Counted from the first letter of the stretch, positions 7,559-17,098 are shown. The stretch: DNA of 64,000 nt from Nitrosomonas sp. (GCA_024281675.1 JAMXAG010000003.1:62001-126000), one strand, 5' to 3'. Notes: generated by a model not told the origin, from the sequence alone. A program made the numbers and translations.

Positions 7559-10500
7559 CTATGCTTGATCTTTCTCAGAAGTGGTTTTATGGGCTTCTTC
7601 TATAGATTCCGGTTTGTGAGATAAATGCTTATCGGTGTTATTTGTATTGCTGTGTTTGGGTTTTATTTTGCCAATGATAACGAAAAATAGTGGTACGAAG
7701 AAAATCGCCAAGAAAGTAGCGGCCAACATACCGCCAAAAACACCTGTTCCGATTGAATTACGGCTAGCTGCGCCTGCTCCAGTCGCTATTACGAGCGGCA
7801 ATACGCCTAAGATGAAAGCCATGGAGGTCATGATAATCGGCCGGAATCTGAGACGTGCAGCTTCAAGTGCAGCGTCAGTCAAAGATAATCCCGCCATGCG
7901 TCGCTGATTGGCAAATTCAATAATTAAAATAGCATTTTTTGCAGCAAGCCCTATTAGGGTAACCAAACCAATCTGGAAATAAATATCGTTGGTTAAACCG
8001 CGAGCCCAAATCGCTAATAAGGCACCGAGTATGCCAAAAGGTATTGCAAGAATCACCGCAAACGGGATTGACCAACTTTCATATAATGCTGCTAAAACCA
8101 AAAAGACCATCAGTAACGCAAAAGCAAATACATAAACTGATTGTCCACCAGCTTTGCGTTCTTGTAATGATATGCCGCTCCAGTCAATGGTATAGCCGCG
8201 CGGTGTTAGGATTTCGTCAGCTACTTGTTGTAATGCTTCCAATGCCTGTCCCGAGCTATAGCCTGGCGCTGCACTGCCTAAAACTAATGCGGAATTGTAG
8301 CCATTGAAGTGGGTCACAGGATCGGGGCCACTGCTGAATGTTGTTGTAACGACAGAATCCAGTGGAATCATGGTTTGTGTTTCACCGCTTCTGGCGCGGA
8401 TATAAATTTTACTGATATCGTCTGGATTAGAGCGATATTCTGGCAACGCCTCAGTTTGTACGCGATAGATGCGCCCAAATTTGATGAAATCATTGACATA
8501 CAGATTGCCAAAATAAGCTTGCATGGTGTCAAATACTTCGGAAATGGGAACGCCGAGTGCTTTTGCCCGTTCACGGTCTACTTGGGCATGCAGTCTTGGA
8601 ACGCTGACACGAAAATTGGTGCTGGCGACCGCAATTGCGGGGTGTTCCGTTGCTTTGGCAACAAAATCTTGTGCTACTGCCGCAAATTGAGCAAAGTCAC
8701 CGCCAGATGGATCTTGTAATTGTGCAGTAAAACCGCCAGTGGAACCTAATCCGCTGATCGTTGGTGCATTGAAAGCCAGAATCAGTGCCTCAGGTATTTT
8801 GGCAAATTCCTGAAAGGCTGCTTCGATAAGACTTTGTGCTTTTTCATTGGGATTGGAACGCTCATCCCAGTGATTTAATGGGACGAACATGGTGGCTTGA
8901 TTAGTGCCACGTGTGCCAAATACAAAGTTCTGGCCAGTCAATGTATCGGTTGAATGGACTGCAGGAATCGATTTGTAGTAGTGTTCAATTTTTTCCAGAA
9001 CTTCTATAGTTCGGGCCAAAGAGGCGCCGTCAGGAAGCTGTACTACGGTGATAAAATAACCTTGATCTTCTTCCGGCAAGAAACTTCCCGGAATCGTCCT
9101 AAATAACCCAATGACGACCATGATCAAAATGAAAAAGATGATCAATGTCAGCAAAGATCGCTTGAGTATGCCACCGACAGTGCCAACATAGCGATTCTCT
9201 ACCCATTCAAACGAACGATTGAACATTTGCCAGAACCGATTGGATGATTCGTGGCCTGGTTTAAGTACCAGAGCACATAAAGCAGGACTGAGTGTAAGCG
9301 CGACAAATCCAGAAATAGCAACGGATAATGCGATCGTGATGGCAAATTGTTTGTATAATTCACCGGTGATTCCACCCAGGAATCCGACTGGCACGAATAC
9401 AGCTCCGAGTACCAGAACGATTGCAATGACTGGCCCGGATACTTCTTCCATGGCTTTTTTGGCCGCATCTCGTGGCGACAACCCTCCCTTGGACATATGC
9501 CTTTCCACGTTCTCAACTACGACAATTGCATCATCCACCACAATGCCGATGGCAAGCACCATACCAAATAGCGTTAAGGTATTAATTGAGAAGCCGAGCA
9601 TGTCCATACCAGCCAAGGTACCGATCAAAGAAATGGGTGCTGCAAGCGCCGGGATCAGTGTGGCACGCCAACTTTGTAAAAAAAGAAACACCACTAGAAT
9701 GACTAGAATGAGTGCTTCCCCCAGTGTTTTAATCACTTCCTTGATGGAAACTTCGACGAATGCGGTAGTGTTGTAAGGAATGTCGTAGGAAACGCCGGCA
9801 GGAAAGCTTTTAGTTAAGTTTTCCATTTCTGCTTTTATTCTTCGAGCGGTATCTAATGCATTTGCACCGGGCGCAAGGAATGTCAACAAAAAGGTGTTGG
9901 GTTTGCCATTCCATCGGCCTTGTAAATCATACGATTGGGCGCCCAATTCTACACGCGCTACGTCGCGCAATCTGACCATAGAGCCATCAGGGTAAGCACG
10001 CACGATCATGTCTTCAAATTCCTTGACTTCACTCATGCGCCCGTGAGTGATCACGGGAATTGTCAGTTCTGTCCTTGTCGATGTTGGTTCTCGACCGATT
10101 CGTCCGGATGGAAAGTCACGATTTTGCTCACGCACTACGGAAGCAATTTCTGATGGCGTTACATTCAATTGGGCCATCCGTACCGGATCCAGCACTAATC
10201 GCATGGAGTAATTTTGTCCGCCAAAAATAATGGCATCACCCACACCGGGAAGTCGCTTTACATTATCGAGAATGCGTAACAGCGCATAGTTCGATAGAAA
10301 CACGGTGTCATGTTTCGGATCGGTCGAACTTAAAGCAATCACGATTAAAAGATCGGGTGATGTTTTTTTTACGGTAATACCTTGGCGTACCACTTCATCG
10401 GGTAATTGTGGTTCTGCTAAGCGTTGGCGATTCTGTGTTTGTACCTGGGCGATATCGATATCAGTACCTATTTCGAATGTGAGCCGCATCGTCATATGCC

Positions 10501-10759
10501 CGTCATTGGTGCTGGTTGAATCGTAATACAGCAGGTTATCAATGCCGGGAAGCTGCACTTCAATGGGACGTGCTACCGATTCTGCGACAACTTCTGCGCT
10601 AGCGCCTGGATAGTCCGCTTCAATTTGTATCATCGGCGGCGTAATTTGTGGAAACTGTGCTACGGGCAGTTTCTGTAATGAAACCAAGCCAAGAACTACA
10701 ATGATGATGGAAAGTACCGACGCAAAGATTGGGCGGTCAATAAAGAAGTGCGAACTCAT
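7559..10759 (-). CDS. RND multidrug efflux permease (HAE1/AcrB family)
   Basis: Inner-membrane proton/drug antiporter of a tripartite efflux pump, 1066 residues. The N-terminus (FFIDRPIFASVLSIIIVVLG) is the typical first membrane segment. Two large periplasmic domains separate two six-helix bundles. The proton-relay aspartates of helix 4 are present at 409-410 (GIVVDDAIVVVENV), equivalent to AcrB D407/D408. The C-terminus has a hydrophilic tail rich in Lys, His and Glu. The ATG overlaps the stop of the upstream adaptor gene by 4 bases (ATGA), indicating translational coupling. The substrate cannot be read from sequence. Confidence 0.96.
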   Translation of the reverse strand: MSSHFFIDRPIFASVLSIIIVVLGLVSLQKLPVAQFPQITPPMIQIEADYPGASAEVVAESVARPIEVQLPGIDNLLYYDSTSTNDGHMTMRLTFEIGTDIDIAQVQTQNRQRLAEPQLPDEVVRQGITVKKTSPDLLIVIALSSTDPKHDTVFLSNYALLRILDNVKRLPGVGDAIIFGGQNYSMRLVLDPVRMAQLNVTPSEIASVVREQNRDFPSGRIGREPTSTRTELTIPVITHGRMSEVKEFEDMIVRAYPDGSMVRLRDVARVELGAQSYDLQGRWNGKPNTFLLTFLAPGANALDTARRIKAEMENLTKSFPAGVSYDIPYNTTAFVEVSIKEVIKTLGEALILVILVVFLFLQSWRATLIPALAAPISLIGTLAGMDMLGFSINTLTLFGMVLAIGIVVDDAIVVVENVERHMSKGGLSPRDAAKKAMEEVSGPVIAIVLVLGAVFVPVGFLGGITGELYKQFAITIALSVAISGFVALTLSPALCALVLKPGHESSNRFWQMFNRSFEWVENRYVGTVGGILKRSLLTLIIFFILIMVVIGLFRTIPGSFLPEEDQGYFITVVQLPDGASLARTIEVLEKIEHYYKSIPAVHSTDTLTGQNFVFGTRGTNQATMFVPLNHWDERSNPNEKAQSLIEAAFQEFAKIPEALILAFNAPTISGLGSTGGFTAQLQDPSGGDFAQFAAVAQDFVAKATEHPAIAVASTNFRVSVPRLHAQVDRERAKALGVPISEVFDTMQAYFGNLYVNDFIKFGRIYRVQTEALPEYRSNPDDISKIYIRARSGETQTMIPLDSVVTTTFSSGPDPVTHFNGYNSALVLGSAAPGYSSGQALEALQQVADEILTPRGYTIDWSGISLQERKAGGQSVYVFAFALLMVFLVLAALYESWSIPFAVILAIPFGILGALLAIWARGLTNDIYFQIGLVTLIGLAAKNAILIIEFANQRRMAGLSLTDAALEAARLRFRPIIMTSMAFILGVLPLVIATGAGAASRNSIGTGVFGGMLAATFLAIFFVPLFFVIIGKIKPKHSNTNNTDKHLSHKPESIEEAHKTTSEKDQA

Positions 10760-11991
10760 AGGATTTCTTGTGTGGCAGTTTCTTTAGAGGAAGGTATTGA
10801 AGGCAACGTTTCTTTCTGCGACGGGATCGCGCGTACTTGAACGCCTGGCAGAATGCGGAAGAAGCCTTCCACCACAATCCGTTCTCCAGGTTGCAAACCG
10901 TCTTCAATGAGCCAGTCTGTTCCTCGCCATTGACTTGCACGGATCGATCGTGCTTGAATTTTTTCATCTGAGTCGACAATATACACGAGAGAACCCATAG
11001 GCCCCTGTTGTACGGCGCGCTGCGGGATTAAAATAGCGTTTATGCGAGTGTAGCCTTTCACACGGATCTTAACAAACTGGCCAGGATAAAAATACGATTG
11101 TCCAGGAGATAAATTTCCTTCCGGATTAGGAAATGTAAAACGTCCTTGTAAAGTACCGGTTTCAGGTCGTATCGCAACATCCGCAAAATCAAGCATCCCT
11201 TCTTGAGGGTAGATGCTGCCATCTGAAAAAGTCATGGTGCCGCGTAATTGGAAAATATCGGGGCGCTGGACCTTTTGTTCGGCTATCTCACGACGGCGTC
11301 GTAAAAGATAGCTTTCGGGTACATTGACGTTTACATACATTGGGTCTAATTGGTCAATGGTGGTCAGCAATGTTGTTTGTGCTGAAACTAATCGTCCCTC
11401 ATAAAAATGGCTGCGACCAATGCGACCATTCACCGGTGCGGTAATCACCGTATTATCCATATCGAATTTAGCTTTGATGACATCGTTTTGCGCAGCCTCA
11501 AGCGCTGCATTGGCAGATAACACTTCGGCCTGAGCATCATCAACATTCTTTTTGCTGACGGCTTGTTGCGCAAGTAGTGGGCGGACGCGCGCTAGATCCT
11601 GTTTAGCTTGGGTCAAGCGCGCTTTTGCTTGTTCCATTCTTGCTTTGCTGCTGAGATACACGGCACGGAAAGGAACAGGATCAATTAAATATAGCTTGTC
11701 ACCTTTTTTTACATTACGGCCTTCGGTAAAAGATATTTTTTTGATAATTCCGCTGACTTGGGGACGGATTTCGACTGGTCTGAATGCTTCGGTTTGGCCG
11801 ATGAAATCAGTTTCATCGGGAATCATTTGTGATGTTACGGTAATAACCTCAACCTCAGGAATGGGGGGAGCTGGCGGTGCTGGAGATTGATCAGAGCAGC
11901 CCACTAACAGTGGTATACAAAGCCCGATGCAGATATAAAAAGCCAATATGAGTAAGTTGGCATGGGCGCCGCAGATAGCTTTTTTTGTCAT
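10756..11991 (-). CDS. RND efflux periplasmic adaptor (membrane fusion lipoprotein)
   Basis: Links the RND permease to the outer-membrane channel across the periplasm (AcrA/MexE type, 411 residues). The signal sequence ends in a lipobox, LLVGC, near residue 32, so it should be a lipoprotein. A lipoyl/hairpin region follows (IRPQVSGIIKKISFTEG; QAKARLTQAKQDLARVRPLL as coiled-coil; NTVITAPVNGRIG), then the beta-barrel domain. It lies 114 bp downstream of the reductase gene, the one sizeable gap in the operon, so an internal promoter is possible. Confidence 0.94.
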   Translation of the reverse strand: MTKKAICGAHANLLILAFYICIGLCIPLLVGCSDQSPAPPAPPIPEVEVITVTSQMIPDETDFIGQTEAFRPVEIRPQVSGIIKKISFTEGRNVKKGDKLYLIDPVPFRAVYLSSKARMEQAKARLTQAKQDLARVRPLLAQQAVSKKNVDDAQAEVLSANAALEAAQNDVIKAKFDMDNTVITAPVNGRIGRSHFYEGRLVSAQTTLLTTIDQLDPMYVNVNVPESYLLRRRREIAEQKVQRPDIFQLRGTMTFSDGSIYPQEGMLDFADVAIRPETGTLQGRFTFPNPEGNLSPGQSYFYPGQFVKIRVKGYTRINAILIPQRAVQQGPMGSLVYIVDSDEKIQARSIRASQWRGTDWLIEDGLQPGERIVVEGFFRILPGVQVRAIPSQKETLPSIPSSKETATQEIL

Positions 11992-12105
11992 GAAATACAG
12001 ATCGTCAGAAATTAAATTGGAATCAGTCGATTTAAATAAATAGTATCGATAACCAGAATCGTAGATTGAGAAGTTAAAGCTAATGTTTTCTGATTGGATG
12101 CAAAA

Positions 12106-12657
12106 TTAACTACAATGTTTTTTTACCCAGGAAACATAACGATCAACCCAATTTTGCAATAGCTTTTTGCTGCTTTCACCAAGACCACCACTGGTGTCAA
12201 ACATTCCATCACGTAATTGTAGAAACGCTTCAGGTTGGCCCATGGTTGGTACATCTAAATACGCCAAAATATTGCGCAGATGTTGTTGCGCCATTGCAGT
12301 GCCACTGCTACCTATGGAAACTCCTAATATACCGGCTGGTTTGCCACTCCAAGCACTTTCTCCGTAGGGACGTGAGGCGTGATCGAGTGCATTTTTCAGT
12401 ATGCCTGGTATGGAACGATTATATTCTGGTGTTACAAATAACAAACCATTGGCGGTAGAAATTTCGGTTTTTAATCGCTTTACCGAGTCTGCTGGGGTTG
12501 CATCATCATCCTGATTATAGAGTGGTAAATCACCAATTGATATTTGCATGCATGAAAATTCTGCGGGCGCCAGTTTTGCAATGGCAGTTGCAAGGTTACG
12601 GTTATAGGAATCTTTCCGTAAACTGCCAACAATGATTGCGATTTGATAGTGCGTCAT
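12106..12657 (-). CDS. NAD(P)H-dependent FMN reductase (ChrR/quinone-reductase type)
   Basis: Flavodoxin-fold reductase of 183 residues. The FMN-phosphate loop is at the N-terminus (IVGSLRKDSYNRNLA), and the family signature FVTPEYNRSIPGILKNALD is near 75-95. Such enzymes reduce quinones, chromate, azo or nitro compounds. A strong Shine-Dalgarno (AAGGAG, 6-base spacing) precedes the ATG. It lies between the outer-membrane channel gene (10 bp upstream) and the adaptor gene, inside the efflux operon. This suggests that pump substrates include redox-active or quinone-like toxicants, which is an inference from context. Confidence 0.9.
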   Translation of the reverse strand: MTHYQIAIIVGSLRKDSYNRNLATAIAKLAPAEFSCMQISIGDLPLYNQDDDATPADSVKRLKTEISTANGLLFVTPEYNRSIPGILKNALDHASRPYGESAWSGKPAGILGVSIGSSGTAMAQQHLRNILAYLDVPTMGQPEAFLQLRDGMFDTSGGLGESSKKLLQNWVDRYVSWVKKHCS

Positions 12658-12667
12658 ACTTGTCTCC

Positions 12668-14194
12668 TTATTGCGATATCATTTTAGGATCAGTAACTCG
12701 TTCAAAAGTGCGTTTGTCGTCAATTTTATTATCACTAACTACTGGTATCGGTATCGAAGAGGGTGCATCTTTGTCGGGCAACCATCCTCCACCTAATGCT
12801 CTATAAAGCTGCACAATCGAAACCAAGTGAAAACGTTGTGTAGTGCTTAGAGAAAACTCTGCATCGAATAAATTTCGTTTGGCAAGCAACACGTCTACGT
12901 AGCTCGTAATGCCGCCTTTATAACGCAGATCGGCTACATGCAGAGCTGAATACAAGGCATCGACTTGTTTTTTTTGTGCTATGAGTTGATTTTTTACCGT
13001 TTGAATGGCGATTAACGCATCTTCAACTTCTTTGAATGCGATCAGGATAGTCTGTTCATATTGCGCCAAAGCTTGCCGTGTTCTTGCTTCTGCGGCGCGT
13101 TGTTCGAAACCAAGGCTTTGTGCGTTTAATATTGGTCCAGCCAGACCTAAACCGCCCACACCAAACTCGCTGCCAGATAATAATAAATTGGAAAGTGCTG
13201 GACTGGCGACACCCAGAAATCCAGTAACCGAAAGTTTTGGGAAACGTGCTGCTTTGGTTGCACCGATTCTTGCTGTGGCGGCCGTTAGCGCTTGCTCGGC
13301 TTGCAGGATATCTGGGCGGCGTTGTAATAATTCGGAGGGAATGCCTGCTGGCACTTCAATTGGGAGAGTTTGTTCCACCAAGGAATGTCCCTGTGAAATA
13401 GTATGCGGATTTTTTCCCAATAGAACACTCAATTCGTTTTCTTTTTGAGTCAGCTTTCGTTCGAGCTCGGCTACTCGAGCCAAGGCATTTGCATATTCTG
13501 CTTCGAATTGATCAAGATCCAATCGGGAGATGATGCCCCCTTGCAATTGGGCATGAGAAATGGCAACGGATTCTTTCCAAGAGGCTAACGCACGGTGTGC
13601 TATATCAAGCTGAGTCTGAAATTGCAACAGGTCAAAATATGATTGTGCAACGGCGCTGATTAACAATAAAACGATTCCGCGGCGATTTTCCTCACGTGCC
13701 ATCAAATCTGCCCGAGCGGCTTCATTTATGCGGCGAATCCGGCCCCAAAGATCGATTTCCCAATTTAGAGTGGTCCGTCCAAAATAGCTAAAGGGTGTTG
13801 GAAAACCAGATAGCAAAAATCCACCCAGTGTACCCATAACGGGTGCGTTTGCATCCGCTTCTAAAGTAGGCAAAAAATCCATGAATGCGATTTTTAAGCG
13901 GGCTTGCATTTCCTCGATGCTGGCTTCGGCTTGCTTAAGCTCTTTATTGCCTGACAATGCTTGATTGATGAGTCGTTGTAAATTTTCATCATGAAATAAC
14001 TCCCACCATGTGAGGTTAGCGATAGATTTTCCTTCTGCGTGCGAGACACGAAATTTCTCGGCAACCTCAATTTGGGGGCGTAGATAATCCGGGCCCATTG
14101 CACAGCTTGATAAGAGTAAATAACAACAGGGCCCAATAATCCAGATAGAAAGCCGGTTGTTATATTTACATTTATCGCGGAGGTGTCTTAACAT
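12668..14194 (-). CDS. RND efflux outer-membrane channel lipoprotein (OprM/NodT family)
   Basis: TolC-like trimeric outer-membrane factor of 508 residues, the exit duct of the efflux pump. The signal peptide ends with the lipobox LSSC, followed by the family start AMGPDYLRPQ. Two tandem OEP repeats follow, with long alpha-helical hairpins (for example LERKLTQKENELSVLLGKNP and LLQRRPDILQAEQALTAATA). The C-terminal tail after ALGGGWLP is longer and charged. It is the first gene of the operon channel-reductase-adaptor-permease. No regulator gene is adjacent. Confidence 0.94.
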   Translation of the reverse strand: MLRHLRDKCKYNNRLSIWIIGPCCYLLLSSCAMGPDYLRPQIEVAEKFRVSHAEGKSIANLTWWELFHDENLQRLINQALSGNKELKQAEASIEEMQARLKIAFMDFLPTLEADANAPVMGTLGGFLLSGFPTPFSYFGRTTLNWEIDLWGRIRRINEAARADLMAREENRRGIVLLLISAVAQSYFDLLQFQTQLDIAHRALASWKESVAISHAQLQGGIISRLDLDQFEAEYANALARVAELERKLTQKENELSVLLGKNPHTISQGHSLVEQTLPIEVPAGIPSELLQRRPDILQAEQALTAATARIGATKAARFPKLSVTGFLGVASPALSNLLLSGSEFGVGGLGLAGPILNAQSLGFEQRAAEARTRQALAQYEQTILIAFKEVEDALIAIQTVKNQLIAQKKQVDALYSALHVADLRYKGGITSYVDVLLAKRNLFDAEFSLSTTQRFHLVSIVQLYRALGGGWLPDKDAPSSIPIPVVSDNKIDDKRTFERVTDPKMISQ

Positions 14195-14427
14195 GAATTG
14201 CTAGAGCCGATGATTAACGAATCGAAAAAAATTTTGCTTTTAACCTGCCTAAGCGTTTCTAACTAAAAGATTAGGTGGGGTAAATGACGATATCAAAGTA
14301 GATGATGCCCGGATTCTGATTGGATCGCAAGGTCGTATGTGGATAAAAATTCAAACTTCCCTTGCTGTATTTAGCTGAGTATGAGTTATTAGACCGGTGT
14401 TTATTCCTCGAATAATTACAGAAGCTG

Positions 14428-15120
14428 ATGAAAATGCATTTTGATCTTACCGTTCGGGATTTAAATAAATTATTTTTGGGGTTAATTCTTGTTGAGCTTT
14501 TGCTTGTTACCGGATACGTTCTGAATGTACTGTGGGGTAGTCCTAGTTGGATTGTTACTAGATTAGTCGACTTAGATGATGAGGGAAGTATCGCTACTTG
14601 GTTTTCTTCAATGCAACTTTTTATCGTGGGTTTGTTGTTTTTTTTTAAAAGCCGTCATGCCAATGCGGTTGAACTACCTTCAGCGATCTTTTTTTGTATC
14701 TTGGGGTTGGGATTCATTTTTTTATCGGTTGATGAAGCAGCGGCGATCCATGAAAAAATCAATATTGTGCTGAAACAGGTTGTGTTCATGCCGCGATTTA
14801 AAGGCGATCATGGTGTCTGGATTTATATGTATGTGTCGCTAGCGGGAATCTTCCTTAGTCTCACATTACGCAATTTTATTGCACTATGGAAGCATTCCCG
14901 TCGAATTGCTTTTATTATGGCCATTGGGTTGTTAACGTTTGTAACCGGTGCAGTCTTACTTGAAATTATCGGTTATCAATTTCTTCGCAACGATATGACA
15001 TCTTGGCGCTATGTTACGGAAGTTGCTTTGGAAGAGTTTCTTGAAATGCTCGGAATCAGTATCGTGCTTTATGGTGTGTTGTTATTGTTGATGGAAGTTA
15101 ATATTGAGGGTAATGAGTAA
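14428..15120 (+). CDS. Uncharacterised multipass membrane protein
   Basis: I do not recognise a named family. The 230 residues appear to form about six transmembrane segments (near 13-33, 62-75, 86-103, 130-148, 160-185 and 205-223). Two acidic/His motifs lie at membrane borders: FLSVDEAAAIHEKI at about 99-112 and EEFLEMLG at about 197-204. Charged residues conserved in such positions could form a metal or active site, but that is only suggested by the pattern. The gene is divergent from the efflux operon and about 140 bp upstream of the RlpA-like gene. An ATG two codons downstream is an alternative start. Confidence 0.7.
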   Translation: MKMHFDLTVRDLNKLFLGLILVELLLVTGYVLNVLWGSPSWIVTRLVDLDDEGSIATWFSSMQLFIVGLLFFFKSRHANAVELPSAIFFCILGLGFIFLSVDEAAAIHEKINIVLKQVVFMPRFKGDHGVWIYMYVSLAGIFLSLTLRNFIALWKHSRRIAFIMAIGLLTFVTGAVLLEIIGYQFLRNDMTSWRYVTEVALEEFLEMLGISIVLYGVLLLLMEVNIEGNE

Positions 15121-15264
15121 TTGGTTGCATATCAGAAGGTGTTCTCTACCGTTTTTCTTCATTCTTGTTTAAATCCTCGACAAGCAATAGAATGAAAGTG
15201 TCGTTGTGTTGCCAGCCCTGGTAATGGCATCGATATTTCAAATATTTATAAGGATCTTAACAGA

Positions 15265-15627
15265 ATGAGCAAAAAAATTGCTTCAATGGTAGCCGTTGGA
15301 ATTGCGGTATGTATGCTTTTATTATCGGGCGTTGTATTAGCAGAATCTGGTTATGCGGTTCATTATAGTGATAAATTCCAAGGAAGAAAAACAGCCAACA
15401 ATGAAATTTTTGATCAAAATGAGCTAACAGCCGCGCATAAAAAATTGCCTTTTGGTACACAAGTTAAAGTAACCAATTTAGCAAATGATCGTAGTGTTGT
15501 TGTAAAAATCAATGATCGTATGGCGCGCCGTAACACAAATGTAATTGATCTGACAAAACGCGCCGCAGAGGAGCTGGGTTTTGTAAAAAGCGGACGCGCC
15601 AAGGTTAAATTAGAGGTTGTAAACTAA
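15265..15627 (+). CDS. RlpA-like double-psi beta-barrel secreted protein
   Basis: A 120-residue exported protein with an N-terminal signal peptide (hydrophobic segment about 8-26, cleavage near VLAESG). The rest is a single RlpA/DPBB domain: the TANNEIFD, LTAAHKKLPFGTQVKVTNL and VVVKINDR motifs match the RlpA consensus, and the terminal IDLTKRAAEELGF and GRAKVKLEV complete it. It has no SPOR domain, so it is a minimal form. RlpA proteins act on septal or denuded peptidoglycan as lytic transglycosylases. Activity here is not assured. Shine-Dalgarno-like AAGGAT lies upstream. Confidence 0.87.
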   Translation: MSKKIASMVAVGIAVCMLLLSGVVLAESGYAVHYSDKFQGRKTANNEIFDQNELTAAHKKLPFGTQVKVTNLANDRSVVVKINDRMARRNTNVIDLTKRAAEELGFVKSGRAKVKLEVVN

Positions 15628-15770
15628 TTACGTAATAACTCTGTTTTAAAAAATCATTCAAACTGAAAGTCTGCACGAACATTGAATAGAGTAGGTATGT
15701 CGGAAAGATATACTGCTTATTTGTAAGTAAGGTTTCAGTAGCTCATACTACGTCCAGAGATAATCCAATT

Positions 15771-16322
15771 ATGCAGAATCCCGAACCGCCTGAAATCAAA
15801 CCGTTCGTTTTTGTTTTCAGTTGGCGAAGATTTTTCTTGCATTTCCTAATTATGAGTGTGTGTGCTGTGTTGGGTTTGATGACCTGGTATTTTTCCAAAC
15901 CGCATAGTACTCGATTCTATGAAACAAGTTCCGAATCACCAATGATTGTTGCGCTAGCACCTGAGATTGATATGGCGCTGGATAAACAAAGTATTCTTGC
16001 GGTAAGAGAGGGTGATCCGCTGCAAGTGGAGTTATTTGGGGGAAGTGTTTATTTTGATATTAAAAATAAAACGATGCATGAATTGGAATTGAAAGTAGGT
16101 CAAGTTGTTATTAAAGATATCGGTACTCGATTTAGTGTCCGGATGCAGAAAAATGGCGACCACCAAATTGCTGTTGCGAATGGTCAAGTTGAAATTTATC
16201 TTGCATCCGGTGTTTTTTATGTGAATGCTTTTGAGCAAGCTAATTTTAATGAGCATCGCTTGGACAAGCGTATTCTAATCCATGAGAACGATGTTGCTCC
16301 GTGGCGATTTCTTTCCCATTAA
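15771..16322 (+). CDS. FecR-domain-like membrane-anchored periplasmic protein
   Basis: The 183-residue protein has a short cytoplasmic N-terminus (about 20 residues), one transmembrane helix (about 24-44) and a periplasmic domain. The domain resembles the FecR core: ALDKQSILAV, VELFGGSVYFDI, VGQVVIKDIGTRFSVR and IAVANGQVEIYL match the usual spacing. The cytoplasmic anti-sigma helix bundle of true FecR proteins is missing, and no ECF sigma factor or TonB-dependent receptor gene is adjacent. A direct role in iron-type surface signalling is therefore unlikely, and a solitary FecR-like sensor or structural domain is more probable. Confidence 0.65.
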   Translation: MQNPEPPEIKPFVFVFSWRRFFLHFLIMSVCAVLGLMTWYFSKPHSTRFYETSSESPMIVALAPEIDMALDKQSILAVREGDPLQVELFGGSVYFDIKNKTMHELELKVGQVVIKDIGTRFSVRMQKNGDHQIAVANGQVEIYLASGVFYVNAFEQANFNEHRLDKRILIHENDVAPWRFLSH

Positions 16323-16424
16323 TATAGGTCGAAAAAATCCAATTAAATCAGATCAGATCGGATCCTAGGCGTATGTAACTTCTTTGCAAAAGATTTTTCG
16401 TAGATTTCCAACCGATTATTGGCG

Positions 16425-16880
16425 TTAATGCATTCGATAACCAGTGAGTTTTATGACCTTCCAATCAAAGCCATGAATGTGTAGAAGATCATTCGGCAAT
16501 GACATCGATAATGCTCCTTTGGTAACGGGAGGGATGTCAGTGTCAATCGTATATATTCTGGCTTGGTGCAATGTGTCTTGATGTTCCATGTGGTGGTGCC
16601 CATGCCCATGCCCATGCCCATGAATCGGAACCATACTGATTGTTACTTGAGTGATGTGATAATCTTTGTTGCCATTATAAATACTGCCATTGAAGATGCC
16701 CCATCCAAATCCCGCATCAATTTGTAATTCTTGAATTGCCGTTTCTGGTAGTTCAATGGATTGCTTTGCACCTGCTTGCTGACAACAATCTGCAGCGTAA
16801 ACAGTTACACTCGTGAAAAGTGGTTGTGCTATCAATAATGAGGATAATAACGCATAAATAATTCTTGGTTTGATTAACAT
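16425..16880 (-). CDS. Secreted histidine-rich protein of unknown function
   Basis: A 151-residue protein with a signal peptide (cleavage near VYAADC), then Cys-Cys just after cleavage and a His/Gly-rich stretch (HGHGHGHGHHHMEHQD, about residues 87-102). A C-terminal His pair (LLHIHGFDW) follows. His-rich tracts of this kind commonly bind nickel, zinc or copper, so a periplasmic metal-binding role is plausible. No known domain is recognised. The gene is convergent with the FecR-like gene and divergent from the DUF6502-like gene. Confidence 0.7.
   Translation of the reverse strand: MLIKPRIIYALLSSLLIAQPLFTSVTVYAADCCQQAGAKQSIELPETAIQELQIDAGFGWGIFNGSIYNGNKDYHITQVTISMVPIHGHGHGHGHHHMEHQDTLHQARIYTIDTDIPPVTKGALSMSLPNDLLHIHGFDWKVIKLTGYRMH
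16597..16622. repeat. Hexanucleotide tandem repeat in the His-rich gene
   Basis: Four perfect copies of the 6-base unit TGCCCA (plus two bases) encode the alternating His-Gly run on the minus strand. Short perfect tandem units of 6 bp can gain or lose copies by slippage without changing frame, altering the length of the metal-binding run. Confidence 0.85.
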
Positions 16881-17098
16881 AAAATTTTTCTTTCAAATAA
16901 TTCTTTATTCGAGTAATTACTCAGAATAGCATCGGATTCTTAGCAAATTATTGCTCATAATAAGCTTTTTAGACTAATTTGCGACACAGAAACGAATTCA
17001 CAAAATTGAAATTTGTGTAACAATTTTCCCACGTGATAATATTGATTCCAGAGATCCATATTATACCTGTTGTACCGAATTTATTACGTTACGATTCT

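Noticed and set aside
9219-9776. A 185-codon open frame on the plus strand opposite the RND permease gene
   Set aside because: It is antisense to a well-supported gene, has no ribosome-binding site and the residues are low-complexity Ser/Thr-rich as expected from the opposite strand.
15771-16322. A complete FecIR-TonB signalling system
   Set aside because: No ECF sigma factor or TonB-dependent receptor gene was found on either side.
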